DNA from: Pinus tabuliformis
Taxonomy: Eukaryota; Streptophyta; Pinopsida; Pinales; Pinaceae
Assembly (NCBI GenBank): GCA_031772625.1
Contig: CM062812.1
Span: 734,363,714 to 734,427,713, forward strand
Direction: 5' to 3'
Length of the DNA stretch: 64,000 nt
Shown: positions 25,511-38,244 of the stretch, piece by piece
How the letters are laid out: each line of letters opens with the position of its first letter
Numbering within the stretch: the stretch's first letter is position 1
Program-made: the position numbers and the translations under genes
The notes under the pieces: model-generated
Told to the model about the DNA's origin: nothing
Databases searched by the model: none
The model's input: only the letters and a program-made list of their open reading frames with translations

Positions 25511-27480
25511 CTCCTTCCTAACTAGGGAGGTATTCATACAATATTACAAGGTGTTTGTTGATTATCAATTTATGAAGAATTCACATAAGAGAAACCAGAT
25601 TTGCAATCCATCTGGTATAGAATCATTTCAATCAACATTGTCATAGTGCAAGGCCTCGACTAACAGCTCCATCTCTTCATGAGATCATGAGCTACAATGC
25701 TGGCAAGACCAATGATTTATAGACATCTTTGTCATTGTCTCTCATGGTACATCCCCACCTGGGTGTTCTCTCAGTGTGACCTTCTAGGACTATTCTTATC
25801 TTGGGTTCCCAAACCAAAAAGAATATCATTCCTCTTGGCTACTCTTGTCTTGGATGCCCTACACATCCTCAAAGAGTATCAGATGCTAGATGATTACCTA
25901 ATCAACCCATTCTTTCTTCCCAATTGAAGACAATAATTTTGTATCTATCTTGTATCTAAATTTCCATTCATGGCCTTCATCTAGACTTATGTTTGTTAGT
26001 CCTGGTCTAGTGCATGACCCATGAGATGGAAAAGCACAAATGTCACTCATTTGTAATCAGGGGTGATCCAAAACTCCCTTTTGATTAGGGACTTGTTAGA
26101 GCTCCCTCTTAACTAGGGACTCTTTCATTCATCAGTAACTGCTTCTTTGTGGGTCCTTCAGTTGCTTGATATCCTTCGTTTCATTGATGTTGTGAAGTCT
26201 TTGTTCGAACTTCTTCTAGGTAGGGAACCATCCATCGATCACTTTCCATATTGGTTTTTCATGTCACTGCTTCCTTTGTGGAAAGTGGCTTTCTTGTCAT
26301 ACATCAGGTTTTCTTATCATCTGGCTACTCCTTTGTCATATGTCCATGCTTCAGAATACATTTCTCATGGATGCTTCATAGTACTTACTTGTTTACATGC
26401 TTTGACCTAGTATCTCATCATGATTGTGTCTTGATATTGTTTCAACATTTCTTTTTCTTTTGCTAGATGGATTCCTCATCATGACATGTTTGTAGAGTAG
26501 AATTAGTTATCTACATCTTTCATATATCCAAGGCCTTCATAGGTGTCAAGGAACCTTCCTCCCTTTATTAGAGTGATCCTACCTTCTTTTGAGAGATATC
26601 TTAAATGGTTCTTTGTCAGATAGTGATTCTTTGTGATCATTGCGTTCTTCACACGCTTGATCTCTTTCTTCATTTTCTTCTTCTTCGATATATTGGTCAA
26701 CCACCTTATGGTCCTTGTGAGAACTTCTTCATTGCTTACTTCCTGGACTAGTCAACATTTCTTCTTGCTTCTTAATCAGCATTATTATACTTCTTATGTG
26801 AGAATATCCTTTTGTTGAACTTTATTTCTTTGTAGTACATGTCTCCGAGTATGTCATTGGTGAAAGAGATGCTTTCCTAATTGACCGTGTTATAGAACTA
26901 TTCCCATGACTCCAAAATATTCAAATGATAACATTACTAAACTTTTATGCATACATACCTCATCTTGATTCTCCTTTGATCATCTTAGCTTCATTTGGTT
27001 TTCCTTGGTGTGGCCCTTCTTGCTTCATCTTAGCTTGCCTGCATATAATATTTTTCTTGAATCCCATGAATGAGATTCCCAATGAGACATCTACTTTAGT
27101 TCATGAACCTTATTTTCAATATTCCATCATTCGCTCTTAAAGATTCGTGCCCTGCAAATGTTTCTTTTCTTTTGATGATGGAGGTCTTCTAAGATTCTTT
27201 TTGATGATCAATTTTTTGTCATACTAGATGAGGTTATATTCTAGGTATTCTCCTTCTTCATGAATATCTTGAGCTATGTTCATCATTCTCCTATATTCCA
27301 GAAGATATTTATAACCATGCATTTTTTTTCTCATTTACAAATTCTCTTTCTACATGAGTATCTAGAACTCTATGAACTTCATGTTTGTAGATTCTAGAAG
27401 ATGTTTCTAGCTATGAAATTTTATTTTATTTTTACATGCTCCAATTCAACTCAAAACCTTGAAAGAAGACTTGAAGTAAA
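25511..27480 (-). other. Non-coding interior of the nested element
   Basis: Between the gag remnant and the 3' LTR there are about 2 kb without a recognisable pol domain on either strand. The minus strand adjoining the LTR is purine-rich (CTAGTTAGGAAGGAG), the likely polypurine tract. Confidence 0.6.
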
Positions 27481-28333
27481 GAGTTTGACCTAGTCATAGT
27501 AGAGATCTAGGGGATCTTCCTTCTTTTGCTTCTTTTCTTCTTCTTTCACCTCCTCAATATTGTGAGCTTCTTCCCTCTTTCTTTTGTTGTTGTTTTCCTT
27601 ATTAAGCTTAGGACAATTCCTTTTGTAGTGTCCATATACTTAGCATCCAAAACATTTGATTTTGGACATGTCTTTGTTGTTTGTTCTTCGTGGACCAAAT
27701 TTGCCAAATTTTCCCTTTCTCTTGTCCATGGTAGCAAATTCTTTCTCCTTTTATCCCACATCTTCCTTTGCTTTAAGTGTGGTTTCCTCTATCCTACATA
27801 GAGACCACATTTAAATGAGTGTGGTTGCTTCCTTCTTGGCATATGTGATAGATGTGAATTTGGCCCAATCCTTAGGTAGAGCATTGAGTACTATATGTCA
27901 TTTATCTGTCAGAGATGACTTCCCCAAGCTCTTGAAGTTGATCTCTCATCTCAAAGATCTTCATGAAGTAGGGATTTATTCCTTCCTTTGATATCTTCAT
28001 CTTTTACAATTCATCCCTTAGAGATATCACTTCTCTAGTTGTGGATACCGAGAATAGCTCTACTAGCTTATCATAAATTTCTTTTGATGTCTCAAATTTG
28101 GAGACATAAGGAATGAGAGAGTCTTTGATTGATTTTATTAGAATCCTTTGTGCTATTGTCTCATCCCTATTGTACTTAGCTAAATCTTGAGTTTGTTCCT
28201 AAGCAGGGATAGTGATATTCCCTTTGATATGTTCTAGAAGTTCATTCTCCTTGAGAAGTAGGTCAGACCTCTTCTTCCATGCAAAAAAGTTATTGGTACC
28301 TACCAATTTTTTGCTTTCCTTGAAAAAAGACAT
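27481..28333 (-). pseudogene. Copia-type gag (UBN2) of the nested element, fossil
   Basis: Starting at a Met near 28333 the minus strand reads MSFFKESKKLVGTNNFFAWK, then ENELLEHIKGNI, then RILIKSIKDSLIPYVSKFET. This is the DUF4219/UBN2 gag pattern of plant Copia elements. A CCHC knuckle (CFGCQVYGHYKRNC) lies at about 27605-27655, followed by a lysine-rich tail. Length is close to a normal Copia gag. No pol follows it, which suggests the element relied on enzymes made elsewhere. Confidence 0.8.
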
Positions 28334-28710
28334 TGATGTATATTAAGAAGGGGACATATACTTACTTGATAGATTTTTGAGATGTAATGGATTTGCTTCC
28401 TCCTTGAAGACTTGATGGCTTGCCTTCCTTGGATCTTGATGTTCTTCAAGTTTCCTTCTCCAAGTGGACTTGCTTGATGATGAAATTTTCTTGATGACTT
28501 GTAGCTTGATGTAGGTCCTACTTCGATATGATCTTCTTTGTAGGTGCCTTTATGTAAGTCTCTTCTTCTTGCTATGTAGACTTCCTTGATGAATGAGGTA
28601 TTGGAGACCTTCTTGTCCTTGAAGTGATTGAGACTTCAGGGCTTGATGCTTCAACGTTGTAGATGTCCTTCCTTGATATGTGCTCTTGAGTTTCCCTTTC
28701 CTTCATGTGT

Positions 28711-28729
28711 CACCTTAGCTTCGATACCA
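28711..28729 (-). other. Primer binding site of the nested element
   Basis: The minus strand reads TGGTATCGAAGCTAAGGTG directly after the LTR end. The first bases match the initiator tRNA-Met primer type. Confidence 0.7.
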
Positions 28730-29947
28730 TGTTGAAGAATCTAGGTAAAACAAGTGTAGTGTGATCCTTCGTTACTTGATAACAATTTGTGGAGTCTTTT
28801 TAGTTAGCTTAATCTTATTCTTCTTATTATTAATGCATGTTTTTGAAATTCATCAAACTGCTACCAAAACATAAGGACAAGAGCACAAGACGTTGGCTCT
28901 CTTCCAGGGTCGAAACATCTCTTCTCTTGAGAGGAAAATCCTTTCATAAGTTTCTCTTATTGAAGCTTCTTATTGATCAATGCCAAACCCTATATCTCTG
29001 ACTTGAATATCCTCCAAGCATAAGTCAAGTCCTTCTAGCACTTCGACCTTCTTCTTTTGACACTTCGTTCTTTTTCAATTGTTGATAAACCTTGTTACAC
29101 TTTCTCTAGAAGAGAAACCTTTTGATAAGTCCTTTTCTTGAGATGATCCCTTCCTTCTCTTGACCAACTAATCAACTTGAGTGACTATAATAGGAGGATT
29201 GTTATAACAGCAGAGATACCATCCTTTTCCTTAGCACGTGTGACTGTAATATGCTTTAGAACAAACTTATTACCTTTGCTCATCTTCCTTACTTCTTCGC
29301 TTGAGTTGGAGGTATGTTTGGTCTATGCTCTTAGCCCAAATGATGAGTTTTATGTGACTGTGGTAGAGGGCTGCTATAACATCAGAGAGACCTTCTCCTT
29401 CTTTGCATGTGTGACTATTTTCTACCCTAGAAAATAGTCCTCTCGACTTCGGTTATGTACCCTTCTCCTTTGTTGCCCTTAGAACCCCTTTTCTTTGTTC
29501 TTTTCTTGCCTCCTTTTCCTCATTTATTTCGGAGCTATCTTGGTGCGATATATTGGAGTGGACAACCTTTATATATAGAGGACTATCCCTCCTTTTATTC
29601 CGATTAGAAGGCCGACTTGTTGTGCAAACTTTGAATTGTTTCTATGCTGATTTTGCATGATTTAAGGAGATTCTTTGATGGTTCCTTTGCATAGGAGGAG
29701 ACTTGACTTTTCTTGGAGGTATTCTCTTGAATTTAATATGTAATGGTGTAACATGACCCTTAAGGTCTTCAACCTTTTTCTTTTGACTATTTCACTTACC
29801 TATAACACTCTAACTAGTGCTAGACCTATTTCAATGAGTGAGAAACTCATTGACATATATTATAAAAATAAATAAAAATTTCTCGAATAAGTACAAATAT
29901 CAAAAGTACATTTATGAAGACCGAACCTAGTGACATTTCCTTCAATG
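28730..29947 (-). repeat. 5' LTR of the nested gag-only element
   Basis: Collinear with 24214-25510. Its outer end, near 29947, is placed where similarity stops and the interrupted Copia coding sequence resumes. Confidence 0.83.
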
Positions 29948-31680
29948 GCTCCTCCAAGTCATCCCCCACCAGGAGGATACCATTGTTGCTTTGTGATACG
30001 TTATAAGATGTTAAGAGATAACTTTATGCCAAAAGGACCTTTAGAGAAAGCAAGAAGGCATTTCAATACTAGGGATACATTGTAGCTATGATCAATATCA
30101 CCTAGAATGAGCATACCACTTTTGAGGCAGTTATGAAGGAACGGATTTGGAAGGATCCCATGGAAAAGGAGTATGAATCGATTATGAAGAATTATATATG
30201 GGATGTTGCTCCAAGACCAAAAGGAAAGTTTGTCATAACTTTGAAGTGGCTATATAAGATCAAGCATGGAGATAATGAAAGAAACGGGAAGTATAAAGTG
30301 AGGTTCATGGCTCGAGGTTTCTTCTAGAAAGAGGGAGAGGACTATGAAGATATATTTTCTCCCATTTCCTATTACACTACCATTAGATCGATTGTTTCCC
30401 TTGTTTCTACCATTAGATCGATTGTTTCCCTTGTTTCTAGTCAAGGATGACCCTTCAGCAAATGGATGTAAAGACAACATTTCTTCATGGTATACTATAA
30501 GAAGAAGTATATGTTGAGTAGCCTAAGGGATTTAAAGTGAAGGACATGAAGGCTCATGTTTTTAGGTTGAAGAAATAATTATATGGTATGAAGCAAGCTC
30601 CTAGAGCTTGGTAGGTCTGCACAAAGAGTTACGTGGTGAAGGTTGGATTCACGAGAAGTAATGTCGATCCAAACCTCTACTTCAAAGTTTTCCAAGGTAT
30701 GCATTTAATTTTAGTTTTATATGTTGATGATTTAATCTTAACAGAGATTCTTGAGTGTAAGAGGGAGTTGGCCTCTAAGTTTGAAATGTAGGATCTTGGT
30801 GTGATGCATTACTTTATCGAACTAGAGGTGTGGAGAAGACTCAGAGAAAATTTCCTTTCCCAAGGAAAATGTGTCATGAAGCTATTGGAAATATTTGGAA
30901 TGGTAGAATGAAAGTCCCTGACCACATTGATGGAGATGAAATTCAGGAAGCTATACAAAGATGTTACAGTTCTTGATTTAGAGAATCATTCTAATTATTG
31001 ACAATTGATTGGGTCATTAATGTTCTTTGTGAACACCCTTCTAGATACATGCTTTGAAGTGAAAACTTTGAGTCAATTGATGAGTGAGCCCATTAATGCA
31101 CACTGAGTTGCTTCCAAACACATTCTAGAATATTTCCATGGGAACGATTAACCTTGTTCTAAGATATACTACCAGAGATGTATGACCTCATCGTTACACT
31201 AATGTTGACTTGGATGGAAATGTTATTGACAAGACGCATGCATCGAGGTGCTGCTTTAGCTTGGGATCTGTGATGATATCTTGGATGAGAAGGAAACAAA
31301 AGTTCATAGATTTAAGCACAACTAAGGTAGAGTACATTGTTGCTAGCATGGCTAATTATGAGGAAATTTGGTTGAGAAAGCTCTTTGGAGAGTTTTTTGA
31401 GCAGGTCCTTGATGTGACAATGATATATTGCTACAGCGTGAGTGGGATCTGATTGGAAGAGTGTCCTCTATTTCATGACATGTCCAATAATATTGAGATT
31501 ATGTATCACTATATACAAGACATGGTGTAGAGAGGAGCAATGAGACTCCATCGTATTTCGACTAATGAGTAGATAGAGAATATACTCACTGAGGCTTTTC
31601 TGAAAGGGAAGTTCTTGGTCTTCAGAGAGAAACTTAAATTGATGGATGTGACCTTCCAAGGCAAGGCTCTCAGATGATCA
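29948..31680 (+). pseudogene. Copia RT and RNase H region (fossil)
   Basis: The Copia RT start is clear at 30133-30330 (WKDPMEKEYESIMKNYIWDV, FVITLKWLYKIKH, YKVRFMARGF). RT traces continue to about 31000, including a YVDD-type stretch near 30720. RNase H is clear at 31210-31450 (SRCCFSLGSVMISWMRRKQK, DLSTTKVEYIVASMANYEEI). The C-terminal segment ends near 31680 (DMSNNIEIMYHYIQDMV). It continues the element interrupted at 24214. Broken many times. Confidence 0.85.
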
Positions 31681-32351
31681 AGAATACTAACCGTGCTCTT
31701 CGCCCCCAGTGATCTCCTACTATAGGAATGTAGTAGTAAGGGCTCTTGGGGTTGAGGGACCTCTAGACAATAGGATAGGGTGTGTATCCTTACCCCAGTG
31801 GTAAGTCAATCTCGTATATTATGGATTTGATAGAGTATACCCTAGTTGGTATCCTACCCACCAAATTTGACTATACCTCCCCATCTAGTCAATGGGTTGA
31901 GGTGACTTGAGAAAGGACGTGTATCCTTACCCATGAGATAAGTTGATCTCGCTCAAGTCATGGATGCAGTTGTTCTACCACTTGACTCTTAATGGTCTCG
32001 ATGGAGGATCAACGGAAAATAGGATAGAGTGTGATCCTCAAGTGGATCTCACCTATTGTCACTACACAATAGGAAAAAGTTCGATCCTTGAGTAGATTTC
32101 ACCTATTAACCCAAGTTAATAGGACGAAGTGATCCTTACCCTTGTGGTACGTATATTTCTACTATGTATAGAGGGTGGTATATCTAGCTCCCCTATGATT
32201 TCAAACTATCCTTCTTTTAGATTGGAGTGTTCAATAGAGATTAGCAAAGGTGAGCAGAGATGAGAAATAATGAAATTTGACTTGACAATGAAGAGATATT
32301 TGAGATGTGACATATGTTATCATTATTCATTTCTCCCTAGCTAAGAGGGAG
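31681..32351 (+). repeat. Copia 3' leader with degenerate internal repeats
   Basis: Between RNase H and the 3' LTR there is no gene. Diverged repeats are visible: 'aataggatagagtg..gatcct' units near 32020 and 32070 with a remnant near 32120 (period about 50), and 'gtgtatccttaccc...aagt.gatctcg' blocks near 31780 and 31920. The last bases (aagagggag before 32352) are the polypurine tract. Confidence 0.6.
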
Positions 32352-33248
32352 TGTTAATGTGGCAACTCATGGACAAAATCCCTACTTTGGATAAGCTTAC
32401 TCATTAAGGAACACCCCTTCTAGCTCCTCGAAGAATTTAATTTGGTTAAGGAAAAATGTAATTTTAAGGTGAAATCCCACATGTTCACAAAGGAACAGGT
32501 TGGCTTTAAAGATAAATTTGGCTATCTTGGAAGCATATAAATACAAGACATGTCAACCTCATTTGGACATCATCATCAAGTGTCATATTTTCTCTCTCTT
32601 CTTTGGATTGATTTGTACGTGTGTGAGATTGGTTCATATATGTATGAAATTGTAGGGTCCAAGATCAAACGTGTGAGGAGAAGAAATTGATTTGAAGCTA
32701 TAGGGTTGGATTGAGGATATCTAGGCTAAAGCCACTCACTTGATAGGGATCTCCCTGCAGTTTTAGAATTAAAGCTACATTGATGATTACTAAGTCCCTA
32801 AGACTTTGACCTAAGATATTTTTTCTGTTAACCGTAGACTTCGAGTGCTGACCACAGTCTTGGAGACTTTGAATTTGATGAAATTTTTCTATTGGGATCA
32901 TCTCTTGGATATTGTTGGGTTTTTTTTGTTGGATAGTCAAAGGATTGACCTTGACTCTTCATTGGTGAATTGGAACATTATACACTCTCTTTGCTGAACA
33001 ATTTATAACAAGCTAATAAGAAGAATAATTTGAAAAGGTTTCCCCGTTGTGGGTTTTTCCTTAGTCTTTGACCAATCCTTGTGTCTTGTGTTATTTCTCT
33101 TGATTGTATTAATTTTTATACTCTTTCTAGTGTTCTATCTACATTTTCTACTGATCATTGGAATATTGATTGTTTTGAAGTTTTGCTAATTGAATATAAG
33201 AATTGGGCTAAAGTGATTGTAACAAAATAAAACAGTGGAAAATTAATA
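32352..33248 (+). repeat. 3' LTR of the 21.3-33.2 kb Copia element
   Basis: TGTTAATGTGG...AAATTAATA, about 897 bp, paired with 21312-22211. It lies inside segmental copy A, and its partner in copy B starts at 39250. Confidence 0.87.
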
Positions 33249-34247
33249 TTGGGATTCAGAATCCACTATATGGTTTCTATATGTAGATGTCACTTATTCT
33301 TCTTTAGAAAAGTTAGATCTAATCTTTCGATGTGAAAATCTCTTTAAGAGAAAGAAACTTGAAAAAATCTTTGCACTTCGAGAAATTTGATCCCTCTCAA
33401 AAGTTGATAAATCTAAAATTAAAATGAATCATTTTTACTTCTTTTAACTTAAAATTACACATTATCCTTATTATTTTTTTCAATTTTACCCTACTACTCC
33501 TTCCTACTTTTCTATTTATGCTTTCATACTTTTCTACTTATGCTTTCATAATTTTATGTGACTATTTTTGTATTATTAGATTTTTACATAATTATTAATA
33601 TTTATAACTTTTGCCTTTTTTATTGGTTATTATTAGACCGCATTTACGTCTTCTCTTTAATTGGAATTGAAATTATAAAGACTAATTTTCTTTGATTCCA
33701 CTTTTTAATTCTATAATTCTCCTCTTCCTAACACTATTTTTAATTGTATAATTTATTGTCTAATACCTTCTAATGTACTAAAAAATATTATAGCTCTGAT
33801 GAGATTAATTTATATTGTGAGTCGATGTTGCGTTGCAAAGTAGCATTGTCATAAATTGGTGTGGTTAGAGATGGTTTATATGGATATTTGAAGGTGTTGA
33901 GGTGTAAGGATTTGTTAACCTATGTCACCACCCAGGTGTATTGATCTTTATTTAACTTAGCTAAGTTCTTGATGGATGTAAAAGTATTCGAGTTATGGTA
34001 TATACGAAGGCATATATTGATGGTTGGAAAAGTGCTACGAATGCCTTTTAATATGGGAATTCATGCGTCAATGGTTTGAAAAGTATTACGTATGTATTTA
34101 GTTGAAAATCATAATATAGGTTTAAAGAAACATCAATGTATTATGAAAACTTGTTTTATCTTGTGTGATTTAATTGGAAAGTTTTTCTTTTTCCTTGTCT
34201 TTAGAATCCAAGTGCAACTTCACCTTCACATGCATTTGCTAAATAAA
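33249..34247. other. Unassigned flank, duplicated at 40073-41139
   Basis: AT-rich DNA shared by both segmental copies. No gene is seen in either copy on either strand. Confidence 0.5.
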
Positions 34248-35259
34248 GATGGAAATTGAATTTTGAACATCATCAAATCTCTAAAAATGGAGTTGTCACT
34301 TATCCAAAATCCTTAATATTAGTTTTTAAGATTTTATTGGCATTTAACATAAAACTAGCTAATATAGAGTTCCAAATCATGCTTCCTAAATTATTTCACC
34401 ACAATACTGTCAAACTTGTGTCCTTTGTTTGAAATTTGTGAAAAACTACCAATTTTGTAGTGCTCCATGTCATAGAGTATAGAGCTTAGTTCCCTAACTA
34501 TGATAGAGATCCATCAAAACAAATTGAAGAATTTACACTTTTTATTTCTATGCCAATAAATCTTTTGGCACTTTCAAAACTGACATTTTTATATTGTTGT
34601 AGTATATTTAGATTTTCCTTAATCTAGATGACCCAAAAATCAAGCATCACTTGAATGTTAGCATTAATTTCCATATTTGTGAGTAAGAGTAAGGAAATTA
34701 CAATCAAGTAAGAGAGAAGAGTTTGGAATTGATTATTAAGAGTAAAGAGACTACAATCAAGCAAGAGAAAAGAGTTTGGAATTTACTATATTAATTGTAA
34801 TAGAAGGTTTTATGTTTCAAAATAATTTGAAGAAATGTAAAGAATTTTTCATTGTAATCACACATATATAAATATGTATATAAATAAATAGATATCCATC
34901 TCTATTTTCTCCATAATAAAACATTAACGATAGGAAGTGTTCATGCCAAAATGTGATTATTATTTGAAAGGTTTTTATATAGCTTGCCAAGATTATGGAG
35001 AAAGAAGTCTATAGATATAACCAAAAGTGAAACTGTAGAAACACTATCTATGACAAATGAAGGAATGCACAAAAAGACTTTAAAATGTAAGCACACATTT
35101 AAGAATACATCCATTAAACAAGTAATTTCAATAATGGGTATAAACATTCTATTTATAGATTACATGAAATAGTTGTGAATTAAGATTCTTTCCTTATGCA
35201 AACGTGATAGATCTAAAGTTGAGCCTGATAGATCTAAGGCTAAGATAGATCTACACTAG

Positions 35260-35336
<77 letters not shown>

Positions 35337-35688
35337 TATATATATATAATTGTTAAAAATTTTTAACAATAATAATTTTTTAATAAAATATTTATATACA
35401 TAGTTCACATTGAAATATTTTTCTGAATATAGGAATTGGAATATTATATTTTTCTATTTCTCTCCCTACAAAAATAGAGGATATTTGAATGTATTAATTA
35501 CTAAAAATATTCAAATAATTACACATTTCTTCCACACTAATTTCTAATGTTAACCATCAATAATACTTTTAAGTAGGTATGTATTCTTATTTTTGTTATT
35601 TACTATTATCAACATTTCCTTTTCATTTAGCGCTTCTTTTATTTTAATTTTATTTTTAAAGGTGCATGTAACAAAGATTCTATTTTTA
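34248..35688 (+). repeat. 1.44 kb unit, first copy in A
   Basis: Begins GATGGAAATTGAATTTTGAA and repeats at 35689 (period 1441) and at 41140 in copy B. It contains the microsatellite at 35260-35348. A minus-strand open stretch of about 60 codons (WWNNLGSMIWNSIFV) is shared by the 35689 and 41140 copies, but I cannot assign it to a family. Confidence 0.8.
35260..35348 (+). repeat. Compound microsatellite (TA)n-(GATA)n-(TA)n
   Basis: About 45 bases of TA repeats, then about 8 GATA repeats, then TA again. The corresponding site in copy B (about 42348-42372) has only a short TA run, so it expanded after the duplication. Confidence 0.95.
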
Positions 35689-37095
35689 GATGGAAATTGA
35701 TTTTTGAACATCATTAAATCTCTAAAAATGTTGTGGGTGGAACTAGTGCTTGTCCAAAATGCTTAACATTGGTTTCTAAGATTTTATTGACATCTAACCT
35801 AAAACTCTGAACACTCAAGAAGAATAGTGTATCTAGAGTCATGATCCACCCTAAGGTTTCTTACTCATAGTGGATGATCTTTTGTTAACAAATATGGAGT
35901 TCCAAATCATGCTTCCTAAATTATTCCACCACAATACTATCAAACTTTTGTCCTTTGTTTGAAATTTGTGAGAAACTACCATTTTGTAGTGCTCCATGTC
36001 ATAGAGTATAGAGCTTAGTTTTCTAACCATGATAGGCATCCATCAAAACAAATTGAGGAATTTATATTTTTTATTTCTATGCCAATAAATATTTTGGCAC
36101 CTTAAATACTGACATAAATAAATTCTTTATATTATTAGTTTTCTAACCATGATAGGCATCCATCAAAACAAATTGAGGAATTTATATTTTTTATTTCTAT
36201 GCCAATAAATATTTTGGGACCTTAAATAATAACATAAATAACTTCTTTATATTATTGTAGTATATTTAGACTTTCCTTGATCTAAATGACCCAAACATTC
36301 TCATTGAGCATCACTTGAATGTTGGCATTAATTTTCGTATTTGTGAGTAAGAGTAAGCAAACTACACTCACGCAAGAGAGAAGAGTTTGGAATTGATTAT
36401 ATTAATGGTAATAGAAGGTTTTATGTTTCACAATACTTTGAAGAAATATAAAGAAATTTTCATCATAATTATACATACATAAATATGTATATAAATAAAT
36501 AGATATCCATCTCTATTTTCTCCATAATAAAACATTAAAAAGAGGAAGTGTCCATATCAAAATGTGATTATTATCCGAAAAGTTTTTATATATCTTACCA
36601 AGATTAGGGCGAAAAAGGTCTATAGATATAACCAAACGTGAAAATGGAAAAACACTATCTATGACAAACGCACATAAATACTTTAAAATGTAAGCACACA
36701 TTTAAAAATGCATTCCATTAAACAAGTAGTAAATACAATAATAGTCCATAACCTTCCATATTGATATAAACTTTCAATAATGAGTATAAACATTCTATTT
36801 ATATATTACATGAAATGGTTGTGAATTAAGATTCCATCCCTTTCCAAACATTATAGATGTAAAGCTAAGATAGATCTACACCAATTCTTTATATATAGGA
36901 TATTGAAATATATTAATTACTAAAGATATTCAAATAATTACACATTTCTTCTATACTAGTTTGTAGTGTTAACAATCAATAATGTTTTAGGGAAGTATGT
37001 ATTCTTATTTTTGTTATTTACTATTATCAACATTTCCTTTTCATTTAGTGATTTTTTACTTTTATTTCTAAAAATACATGTAACAAAGCATCTAA
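35689..37095 (+). repeat. 1.44 kb unit, second copy in A
   Basis: Tandem with the preceding unit. In detail it is closer to the copy B unit (shared 'gttgtg.gtggaactagtgct' near 35740 and 41182). This suggests that the first unit has diverged or that exchange occurred. Confidence 0.8.
36017..36256 (+). repeat. 120 bp tandem duplication
   Basis: 36017-36136 and 36137-36256 are nearly identical, starting AGTTTTCTAACCATGATAGG. Other 1.44 kb copies have one unit, so this is a recent local duplication. Confidence 0.93.
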
Positions 37096-37354
37096 AAATT
37101 TACACATCTCCCTCATACTAATACTAAACTATAAAAAATGTTTATCAATATAATAAATTCTCATTCACAAAGGAATAAACCCATATAAAACAAATACAAT
37201 TCATAAAAAATAATTATAAGAACTAATTATATTGTTTCACTTACTTTAAAAATTATATATATAACCCCACTAAATCATTTTAATTTTTAACTTTTATATC
37301 TGAGTTTTGAGGGCTCCCTCAATTGGCTAAGCTACTCTTAGGAAGGCATTAGGA

Positions 37355-37512
37355 AATGCCTTCGAAGTTAAGCTCTGTGTATATATTTATATATACAATC
37401 CAGGAGAATTTTGATATTAGAGAAAATCGACCTAATGCCATCGAAGTTAAGCTCTCTGTATATATTTATATATACAATCCAGGAGAATTTTGATATTAGA
37501 GAAAATCGAAGA
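37355..37512 (+). repeat. 79 bp tandem duplication
   Basis: Units start at 37355 and 37434 (AATGCC.TCGAAGTTAAGCTC). Copy B has a single unit near 43078. Confidence 0.93.
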
Positions 37513-37672
37513 ACCACTGTATATAAAAAAAAATTGAAACGTATCATTTCGATCTGGATATTAAAACTCGGTTAAAATGGATTTCTGGATATAGCCTTCC
37601 TATATAAAGGTGTATATCAGACGGGCGATTACATGACAGGTCAACATCAAAGCACAACATCTTGGCAACCTC

Positions 37673-37776
37673 AACATGCACAATAAAGCAGGTTTATTGA
37701 ATCAAGATTAGATAGGTTTATGTTAACATGCACAATAAAGCAGGTTTATTGAATCAACATTAGATAGGTTTATGTT
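37673..37776 (+). repeat. 52 bp tandem duplication
   Basis: Units start at 37673 and 37725 (AACATGCACAATAAAGCAGG). Copy B has one unit near 43370. Confidence 0.93.
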
Positions 37777-37874
37777 AATATGACTATTAATACGGCCTCA
37801 AATGCTCTGGGCAGTTGCTAATAAGAATCCTTACGCCAGAGCGCCCATAGAGCTTGGCTAGAAAAATTGTGGCG

Positions 37875-38049
37875 TTATAATGCCACGTTGAAGTCCTTAT
37901 CCTGTACGGTCAGGATCTGACGGCGCAGAAATCCCTGCAGCCCTTTCTCACTACCGGCCACCAGGGATGGAATTTGAACATCCTCATAGTTAATACGATT
38001 GGAGAAAAGCAAACACACATAACGATATGATATAACACGTTCATTTCCT
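37875..38049 (-). pseudogene. Exon-like segment, copy A: C-terminal exon of an unrecognised gene
   Basis: The minus strand shows a pyrimidine-rich stretch ending AATCCAG, then an open frame of 57 codons ending in TAA (GNERVISYRYVCLLFSNRIN, then QIPSLVAGSEKGLQGFLRRQ, ending DKDFNVAL). Composition is more GC-rich and protein-like than its surroundings. Copy B at 43518-43692 has the same length, frame, acceptor and stop, with several amino-acid differences. I do not recognise the protein. Upstream, another acceptor-like ATTGACAG and a short coding-like stretch (DLRTQNGDDFKKV, near 38085-38130) are seen, but the gap between the two is too short for a normal intron, so the gene model is unresolved. 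It may be the end of a host gene or a captured fragment. Confidence 0.4.
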
Positions 38050-38244
38050 CTGGATTCACGGCATCCAAAGAATAGAATTACAAAACCTTTTTGAAGTCAT
38101 CACCGTTTTGAGTACGAAGATCGACTGTATCTGTCAATAAAATGGGTGGTGAGAACTCGTTTTTAGCGGCGTTACTGAACGGTTATCATCTCAGTCCACT
38201 GTCAATTGAAGGCACCGTTCAACACCAATAGAAAACGACATTTA

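Larger units (their letters stand above)
24214..29947 (-). mobile_element. Nested gag-only LTR element (Copia-type gag, no pol seen)
   Basis: Direct repeats 24214-25510 and 28730-29947 are its LTRs. On the minus strand a Met-type primer site (TGGTATCGAAGC, complement of 28711-28729) follows the right LTR, so the right LTR is the 5' one. A purine-rich tract precedes the left LTR. The 3.2 kb interior has a Copia-type gag (UBN2) with one zinc knuckle and no recognisable protease, integrase or RT. It interrupts the plus-strand Copia between integrase and RT. LTR stretches look roughly 85-93% identical by eye, so it is younger than its host element. The coding part is broken several times. Confidence 0.85.
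21312..33248 (+). mobile_element. Ty1/Copia retrotransposon, complete in outline, with a nested insertion
   Basis: LTRs of about 900 bp (21312-22211 and 32352-33248) flank, in Copia order: gag, protease, pre-integrase, integrase, RT and RNase H. The interior is split at 24214-29947 by another LTR element on the minus strand. A primer-like site follows the left LTR and a polypurine tract precedes the right one. It is broken many times. Sampled LTR stretches look about 80-85% identical by eye, so it is old but younger than the giant-LTR element. The target-site duplication is not clear. Confidence 0.9.

Noticed and set aside
37355-37512. 5S rRNA-like signal ('gaagttaagctc')
   Set aside because: The resemblance is limited to about ten bases; the rest of 5S rRNA is absent.
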